A DNA stretch of 38,345 bases from Yeosuana marina (GTDB lineage: Bacteria > Bacteroidota > Bacteroidia > Flavobacteriales > Flavobacteriaceae): positions 1 to 38,345 of the forward strand of contig NZ_JAAKGI010000012.1 of NCBI RefSeq assembly GCF_011762485.1, given 5' to 3'. The notes under the pieces are model-generated. The model was not told the DNA's origin and ran no database searches. It saw only the letters and a list, made by a program, of their open reading frames with translations. Of the stretch, positions 33,474-38,345 are shown in pieces. The position numbers and the translations under genes were made by a program. Every line of letters starts with the position of its first letter. Position 1 is the stretch's first letter.

Positions 33474-34694
33474 ATGTTAGTAAACAAAAGTAATTCTAGA
33501 ATTTATGTCGTTGACGCTCTAAGAGGATTTGCATTGGTATCCATAATGCTTTTGCATAACCTTGAACATTTTGATTTTTATTATAACCCACAGTTTCTAC
33601 CCGAATGGATGATAAAACTTGATTCGTTTATTTGGGATAGTCTGTTTTTTCTTTTTTCAGGTAAATCTTATGCTATTTTTGCTTTTCTTTTTGGACTCAC
33701 CTACCATATTCAAACTAATAATCAAGAAAAAAGAGGTCGTGATTTTAGATTCCGATTTATTTGGCGCCTAGTACTTCTTTTTTGCTTTGGACTCATTAAT
33801 TCAGCTTTTTATCAAGGAGATATTTTATCTATATATGCCTTTGTAGGATTATTTTTAGTTCCAGTAACTAAATTGAATACTAAAATTGTTTTTGGTATTG
33901 CAATAATTTTATTGTTACAGCCTTTTGAAATATTTAAACTTATTAAAGCTTTTAATAATCCAGATTTAATTACACTCGATCCAAAGTCTTGGGCGTATTT
34001 TGGAAAAATGAGTGACTATATCCCTGGAAATTCATTTATTAATACTATTATAGGTAATTCAACAAATGGAAAAATTGCAGTATGGAGATGGAGTTTTGAA
34101 AATGGACGATTTTTTCATATCCTCTCATTGTTTATGTTTGGCATGCTTGCAGGTAGAAAAAAAATATTTGATTGGAATGATACTAACAAACGCGTTTGGA
34201 CTAAAGTACTCATTATTTCAAGTATTATTTTTGTTCCTCTCTTTTTTATTCAAAAACATATACTAAACTTAATTAGTAGTAAAGCTATTCTAGATTCAAT
34301 CAAGACAATTGAAACATCTTGGACTAATATATCTTTTATGTTAGTTTTAATGTCTGGTTTTGTTTTGCTTTTTCATTCAAAACACGTTCATAAAAAGCTT
34401 GATATATTTTCTCCAATGGGTAGAATGAGCCTTTCAAATTATATCTTTCAATCTATTATAGGAGCTTCTATTTATTACGGCTTTGGATTAGGATTATATA
34501 AGTATACTGGGGCATCCTTTAGCTTAATAATCGGGATTTTATGTTCTATTCTTTTAATTTATTTTAGCAAATGGTGGTTAAAAAATCATAAACGAGGTCC
34601 TTTTGAAACCGTATGGCATAAACTAACTTGGTTGTATTCAAAAAATAGTGAAAAAGGAAATTTTCACATATTAAACCAAAATCCTAACCATTAA
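33474..34694 (+). CDS. DUF418 domain-containing membrane protein
   Basis: 406 residues from the ATG at 33474. The longer frame to 33384 would overlap the transporter and begin with out-of-character, cysteine-rich residues, so I reject it. About ten membrane helices. RIYVVDALRGFALVSIMLLHNLEHF at the N-terminus is the DUF418/acyltransferase-3-like start. DUF418 proteins are heparan-alpha-glucosaminide-acetyltransferase-like in fold; function unknown. Its 3' end overlaps the holA 3' end by 24 bases. Confidence 0.87.
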   Translation: MLVNKSNSRIYVVDALRGFALVSIMLLHNLEHFDFYYNPQFLPEWMIKLDSFIWDSLFFLFSGKSYAIFAFLFGLTYHIQTNNQEKRGRDFRFRFIWRLVLLFCFGLINSAFYQGDILSIYAFVGLFLVPVTKLNTKIVFGIAIILLLQPFEIFKLIKAFNNPDLITLDPKSWAYFGKMSDYIPGNSFINTIIGNSTNGKIAVWRWSFENGRFFHILSLFMFGMLAGRKKIFDWNDTNKRVWTKVLIISSIIFVPLFFIQKHILNLISSKAILDSIKTIETSWTNISFMLVLMSGFVLLFHSKHVHKKLDIFSPMGRMSLSNYIFQSIIGASIYYGFGLGLYKYTGASFSLIIGILCSILLIYFSKWWLKNHKRGPFETVWHKLTWLYSKNSEKGNFHILNQNPNH

Positions 34695-35675
34695 TTCTTT
34701 AAGTAAATCGCCTTGAGGAACTGCATTTGAACCTACCCCTTTACTTTTAACATCAAACTCTCGTAATGTAGAAATTACAGTACTTACTTTTTTCATAGGA
34801 AAATTTTTGGCTGCAAAAATGTATTCATTAACAAAATACGGATTGATTTTTAAAACTGAAGCAACGTTTCTTGGCGACTTATCGCTTAACCCATGGAATT
34901 GAAGTAATTGGGAGAAAAAATTAAATAATAACGACACGGTTACTACCATAGGATTATCCTTAGGATTTTCAGCAAAATAATTAATAATTTGGTGTGCCTT
35001 AACCACATTGCGCTCTCCAATGGCTTTACGCAATTCAAAATTATTATAGTCTTTGCTAATACCTATGTTTTCTTCTATATCAACTGGTGTTATTTGCGTG
35101 CCTTGTGGTAATATTATTTGAAGTTTTTCAAGTTCGTTATTGATTTTGCTCAAATCGGTTCCTAAAAACTCAACCAACATTTGTGCTGCTTTAGGAACAA
35201 TAGTATATTTTTTTGCAGATAACACTCTACGAATCCAATCGGCTACTTGATTTTCATAAAGTTTTTTACTTTCATAAACAACGCCTACTTTTTTAATAGC
35301 TTTATATAATACTTTACGTTTATCTATTTTTTTATACTTATAATTAAGTACCAAAACTGTTGATAATTGTGGGTTTTCAGCATAAGCAACCAATTTTTCA
35401 ATAGTTCTTGATAAATCTTGTGCCTCTTTAACAATCACAACTTGCCGTTCAGACATCATAGGATAGCGTTTGGCATTTTCTACAATATCGTCAATGGTAA
35501 TGTCTCGTCCATATAAAACCACTTGGTTAAAGCCTTTTTCGTCTTCAGAGAGCACAGTGTTTTCAATAAAATCTGAAATCCTATCTATATAATAGGGTTC
35601 TTCACCCATTAAAAAATAAATCGGTTTTATTTGTCCGTTTTTTATATGGGTAACTAATTGTTTAACTTCATCCAA
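34671..35675 (-). CDS. holA: DNA polymerase III delta subunit
   Basis: 334 residues. The N-terminal part IYFLMGEEPYYIDRISDFIE (about 19-38), YPMMSERQVVIVKEAQDL (about 71-88) and the collar region LRKAIGERNVVKAHQIINYF (about 215-234) are typical of HolA, which opens the sliding clamp in the clamp-loader complex. The start is TTG at 35675: the ATG at 35671 is out of frame and an in-frame stop lies at 35688-35690. Divergent from the HSDR_N gene, which also begins with TTG, 72 bases away. Confidence 0.93.
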   Translation of the reverse strand: MDEVKQLVTHIKNGQIKPIYFLMGEEPYYIDRISDFIENTVLSEDEKGFNQVVLYGRDITIDDIVENAKRYPMMSERQVVIVKEAQDLSRTIEKLVAYAENPQLSTVLVLNYKYKKIDKRKVLYKAIKKVGVVYESKKLYENQVADWIRRVLSAKKYTIVPKAAQMLVEFLGTDLSKINNELEKLQIILPQGTQITPVDIEENIGISKDYNNFELRKAIGERNVVKAHQIINYFAENPKDNPMVVTVSLLFNFFSQLLQFHGLSDKSPRNVASVLKINPYFVNEYIFAAKNFPMKKVSTVISTLREFDVKSKGVGSNAVPQGDLLKELMVRILV

Positions 35676-35696
35676 AGCAATAAATTTTTATCTCAA

Positions 35697-35727
35697 TTTG
35701 GTATTTAATTATTGTAGCGTAACTTTG
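35697..35727 (+). promoter_or_regulatory. Promoter of the HSDR_N-glycosyltransferase operon
   Basis: TTTG (35697-35700), 19 bases, then TAACTTTG (35720-35727): a full match to the Bacteroidota promoter. Transcription would start near 35734, 14 bases before the TTG start at 35748, which supports that start. Confidence 0.7.
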
Positions 35728-35747
35728 ATACATCTAAAAACACGACG

Positions 35748-36194
35748 TTGCAACAACTCAATTTTCCTAAGTTTTCGTTTCGATTCAAAAATAGCGAAAA
35801 TAAAATTTCTATTTTCGATGTAATACGCAAAAGATTTGTGATTCTTCAACCTGAAGAATGGGTGAGACAACATTGTGTACATTATTTAATTGAAAACAAA
35901 GGATATCCTAAATCATTAATTAATATTGAGAAAGAATTAATTGTTAATACGTTACGAAAACGTTATGACATAGTTGTTTTTAATCCTGACGGAAGTATTC
36001 ATTTAATTGTTGAATGCAAATCACCTGCCATTACCATTAATCAAAACACGTTTGATCAAATTGCTCAGTATAATTTAGTGTTAAACGCAAACTATTTGAT
36101 GATTACTAATGGATTAAATCATTATTATTGCCAAATGGATTTTAAAGCCGAAAAATATCAATTTTTAAAGGATATTCCAGATTACCAGAAATGA
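35748..36194 (+). CDS. Stand-alone HSDR_N-type restriction-endonuclease-like protein
   Basis: 148 residues. The PD-(D/E)xK nuclease core is RYDIVVFNPDGSIHLIVECKSP, with Asp74, Glu89 and Lys91. EEWVRQHCVHYLIENKGYP upstream is the helix typical of the type I restriction HSDR_N_2 domain. No helicase or other R-subunit domain follows, so it is not a complete restriction enzyme. I recall such proteins as widely conserved in Bacteroidota near holA; function unknown. Start is TTG at 35748 (no ATG or GTG in frame upstream), supported by the promoter spacing. Its stop overlaps the glycosyltransferase ATG by four bases. Confidence 0.85.
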   Translation: MQQLNFPKFSFRFKNSENKISIFDVIRKRFVILQPEEWVRQHCVHYLIENKGYPKSLINIEKELIVNTLRKRYDIVVFNPDGSIHLIVECKSPAITINQNTFDQIAQYNLVLNANYLMITNGLNHYYCQMDFKAEKYQFLKDIPDYQK

Positions 36195-37180
36195 AATTAG
36201 CCATTGTCATACTAAATTGGAACGGCAAGCAGCTTTTAGAGCAGTTTATGCCTTCTATTGTTAAACATTCAAAAGAAGCAACTGTTTATTTAGCAGACAA
36301 TGCCTCTACCGACGATTCCGTAGTTTTTATTAAAAGTAACTTCCCCACTGTAAAAATTATTCAAAATACTGTTAATGGCGGCTACGCTAAAGGCTATAAT
36401 GATGCGCTCAAAAATTTAGATGAAGACATATTCTGCTTAATTAATAGCGATGTTGAAGTTACAGAAAACTGGTTAGCTCCAATTATTGAAACCTTCACAA
36501 ATGAAGCAAACACGGCCATAATTCAGCCTAAATTATTAGATTATAATGATAAAGAGTATTTTGAATATGCGGGAGCAGCTGGAGGATTTATAGATAAATT
36601 TGGCTATCCGTATTGCAGAGGGCGAATTTTTAATACCATTGAAAAAGATTTAGGTCAATACAACGACAAAGCAGATATTTTCTGGGCGTCAGGTGCTTGC
36701 TTGTTTATTAGAAGCAACGTTTTTAAGCAATTAAACGGATTAGACGAATGTTTCTTTGCTCATATGGAAGAAATTGATTTGTGTTGGCGCGCAAAAAATA
36801 TGGGATATCATGTAACCTATGTTGGTCAATCAGAAATATATCATGTGGGAGGTGCTACGCTAAGCAATACAAATCCTCAAAAAACATATCTTAATTTTAG
36901 AAATAGTTTATACACTTTAACTAAAAATGCCAAAGGAAATTTATTCTTTTTAATTTTTATAAGACTTGTTTTAGACGGTGTTGCTGCTGTAAAGTTTTTG
37001 TTTGAATTAAAATTCAAACATATTTCTTCAATTGTTTATGCGCACTTTAGTTTTTATAGGCATCTTAAAACATTATTAAAACAACGAAAAGCCTTTAAAA
37101 ACAAACAAAAATACTATAATAAAACATCTATTGTTTTAGATTACTACGTATATCATTCTAAACACTATAACTGTTTGTAA
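36191..37180 (+). CDS. Family 2 glycosyltransferase
   Basis: 329 residues. GT-A fold: LAIVILNWNGKQLLEQFMPSI at the N-terminus, LADNASTDDSVVFIK (about 35-49), NSDVEV (DxD-like, about 84-89), and the later GACLFIRSNVFKQLNGLDE with HMEEIDLCWRAKNMGY, typical of rhamnosyl- and related transferases. A hydrophobic C-terminal stretch (about 255-275, LFFLIFIRLVLDGVAAVKFLF) may anchor it to the inner membrane. It probably adds a sugar to a cell-surface glycan; substrate unknown. The ATG overlaps the HSDR_N stop (ATGA), so the two genes are translationally coupled. Confidence 0.92.
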   Translation: MKLAIVILNWNGKQLLEQFMPSIVKHSKEATVYLADNASTDDSVVFIKSNFPTVKIIQNTVNGGYAKGYNDALKNLDEDIFCLINSDVEVTENWLAPIIETFTNEANTAIIQPKLLDYNDKEYFEYAGAAGGFIDKFGYPYCRGRIFNTIEKDLGQYNDKADIFWASGACLFIRSNVFKQLNGLDECFFAHMEEIDLCWRAKNMGYHVTYVGQSEIYHVGGATLSNTNPQKTYLNFRNSLYTLTKNAKGNLFFLIFIRLVLDGVAAVKFLFELKFKHISSIVYAHFSFYRHLKTLLKQRKAFKNKQKYYNKTSIVLDYYVYHSKHYNCL

Positions 37181-37229
37181 ATAGTTAGCAAAATTTTTGT
37201 TAAAATGTTAAAAACGGCTGATTTTTACA

Positions 37230-37237
37230 TACATTTG
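37230..37237 (+). promoter_or_regulatory. -7 promoter element TACATTTG for the OmpA lipoprotein gene
   Basis: Full match to TAnnTTTG, 38 bases before the ATG at 37276. The TTG at 37197-37199 is too far upstream for a -33 box. Confidence 0.5.
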
Positions 37238-37275
37238 TACTTAATAAAACCAGAAAAATTAATCCTTAAGTAATT

Positions 37276-38115
37276 ATGAAGAAACTTTTTTTATTTAGCT
37301 TAACAACTTTATTGCTTCTTAGCTCATGTGTATCTAAAAAAGAATATGCTGCTCTTGAAGCCAAACAAAAAGAAACACAAGATTTATTAAATACAGCTAC
37401 TGTAAAATTGAATAGTTGCTTAGCTGACAAAGCTGCTGCAACTGCAAGAGCAACAACTTTGGAAGAACAAGTTGCCGATTTACGTAAAAGTAATGATAAC
37501 TTAACTGTGTTATCATCAAAAGGCGCTTCAAATGTTGAAAAAACACTAGAAAGCATTAAAGAAAAAGAACTTAAAATAACTCGTTTACAAGATGCCTTAA
37601 CTAAAAAGGATAGTATAACATTAGCAATTGTTACTAGCTTTAAACGTGAAGTTGGAATCAATGATCCAGATATTGAAATCAATGTTGAAAAAGGCGTTGT
37701 ATTTATCTCAATTGCAGATAAATTATTATTCCAAAGTGGAAGTTACAATGTGACTACTAGAGCAAAAGAAGTACTTGCCAAAGTAGCTAAAGTAGTAAAC
37801 AGCAAGCCTGATTTTGAATGTATGGTTGAAGGGCATACTGATAATGTTCCTTACAATAAACCACCATTATTAGACAATTGGGATTTAAGTGTTAAACGTT
37901 CTACATCTATTATTAGAGTATTACAAGACTTAGGTGTGAATCCAAAACAACTTATTGCTGCAGGCCGTGGTGAATATGTTCCTTTAGTTGATAATGATAC
38001 TGCTGAGCATAGAGCTACTAACAGACGTACTCGTATTGTTGTTTTACCTAAAATTGACCAATTCTACGATATGGTTGAAAAAGAAATGAAAAATCTTTCT
38101 GCAGGAGGAAATTAG
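37276..38115 (+). CDS. OmpA family lipoprotein
   Basis: 279 residues. The lipoprotein signal MKKLFLFSLTTLLLLSSC puts the lipid Cys at residue 18. A coiled coil follows (about 22-115, with many Lys, Glu and Ala). The OmpA/MotB peptidoglycan-binding domain is at about 150-260: LLFQSGSYNVTTRAKEVL, MVEGHTDN, LSVKRSTSIIRVL and HRATNRRTRIVVLP. It probably tethers the outer membrane to the cell wall. Monocistronic: own -7 box and terminator. Confidence 0.94.
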   Translation: MKKLFLFSLTTLLLLSSCVSKKEYAALEAKQKETQDLLNTATVKLNSCLADKAAATARATTLEEQVADLRKSNDNLTVLSSKGASNVEKTLESIKEKELKITRLQDALTKKDSITLAIVTSFKREVGINDPDIEINVEKGVVFISIADKLLFQSGSYNVTTRAKEVLAKVAKVVNSKPDFECMVEGHTDNVPYNKPPLLDNWDLSVKRSTSIIRVLQDLGVNPKQLIAAGRGEYVPLVDNDTAEHRATNRRTRIVVLPKIDQFYDMVEKEMKNLSAGGN

Positions 38116-38137
38116 GAGTTAAGAAATAAATTTTATA

Positions 38138-38167
38138 AAAGCTCAATCGAAAGGTTGGGCTTTTTTT
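38138..38167 (+). terminator. Intrinsic terminator of the OmpA lipoprotein gene
   Basis: AAAGCTCAA (38138-38146) pairs with TTGGGCTTT (38155-38163) with one G-T pair around an 8-base loop, followed by T7. Confidence 0.9.
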
Positions 38168-38270
38168 GTGTTGCCTAAAGTTCGGTCTATATTGTGTAAG
38201 TTCTGGCAATAGGCTTTTCATTACTAACATACAAAAAATCAGAAAGAAATTCTACCATCATTTATGTGAT

Positions 38271-38345
38271 ATGTTTTTAGAAATGGCTAAAACTATGAGC
38301 ATTTCTGAAAATGAACTAAAAAAACGATTTAAGATTAAAAATCCA
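38271..38345 (+). CDS. Possible 5' end of a gene running off the right edge
   Basis: An open frame from ATG 38271 (or 38283) continues to the edge: MFLEMAKTMSISENELKKR, then more basic residues. It is too short to identify. The frame is also open upstream of these ATGs, so the start is unclear. It could equally be chance. Confidence 0.25.
   Translation, partial: MFLEMAKTMSISENELKKRFKIKNP

Overview
The window is an AT-rich stretch of a chromosome from a member of the Bacteroidota, almost certainly a Flavobacteriaceae (probably marine). The evidence is a type IX secretion (T9SS) type B C-terminal sorting domain, a PorP/SprF protein, menaquinone genes in the usual flavobacterial order, many TAnnTTTG -7 promoter elements, and almost no Shine-Dalgarno signals. 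I see no rRNA, tRNA, CRISPR array, insertion sequence or prophage.

Layout. 1-6842 (+) is a T9SS surface-protein cluster: the 3' part of a repeat-rich adhesin, its PorP/SprF partner, and two tandem OmpA/PD40 lipid-envelope paralogs, the second broken by an in-frame TGA. 6997-10956 (-) holds a Crp/Fnr regulator and the pta-ackA acetate operon. 11301-13907 holds a coiled-coil membrane protein (-), an arginase/formimidoylglutamase-family enzyme (+) and a Nudix hydrolase (-). 14112-14564 (+) encodes two tiny membrane proteins that share a C-terminal GH(M/I)Y motif, preceded by a nested palindrome. 14617-16490 (-) is an operon of a 60-residue membrane protein and the ribosome-associated ATPase EttA. 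It is preceded by a compact multi-hairpin leader RNA at 16510-16602, the most striking non-coding element here. 16685-19636 (-) looks like a redox/electrophile-response cluster: FMN reductase, GNAT, MarR and two pirins. It has two copies of one palindromic operator, one of them overlapping the -33 box of the first promoter. 19781-21409 (+) is an acyl-CoA carboxylase beta subunit. 21467-23782 (-) is a von Willebrand A protein carrying a TonB-receptor-like N-terminus. 23940-29552 (-) is menB-menA-MBL-menC-CPBP-menE. 29733-30902 (+) is a secreted C1 peptidase. 31118-31288 (+) is a small membrane protein gene that overlaps ung (31242-31907, -). 31972-34694 (+) has a YfcC-type transporter and a DUF418 membrane protein. 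34671-35675 (-) is holA. 35748-37180 (+) has an HSDR_N-type nuclease-fold protein overlapping a family 2 glycosyltransferase. 37276-38115 (+) is an OmpA lipoprotein, followed by a terminator and the possible start of another gene.

How the genes fit together. The left end builds and anchors T9SS surface proteins. pta-ackA gives acetyl-phosphate/ATP overflow metabolism under a possible Crp/Fnr regulator. The men genes make menaquinone from chorismate-derived o-succinylbenzoate; menF, menD and menH are not in the window. The MarR cluster probably senses quinone-like or oxidative stress, which fits a respiratory menaquinone user. All assignments are from reading sequence and motifs; no database search was possible.
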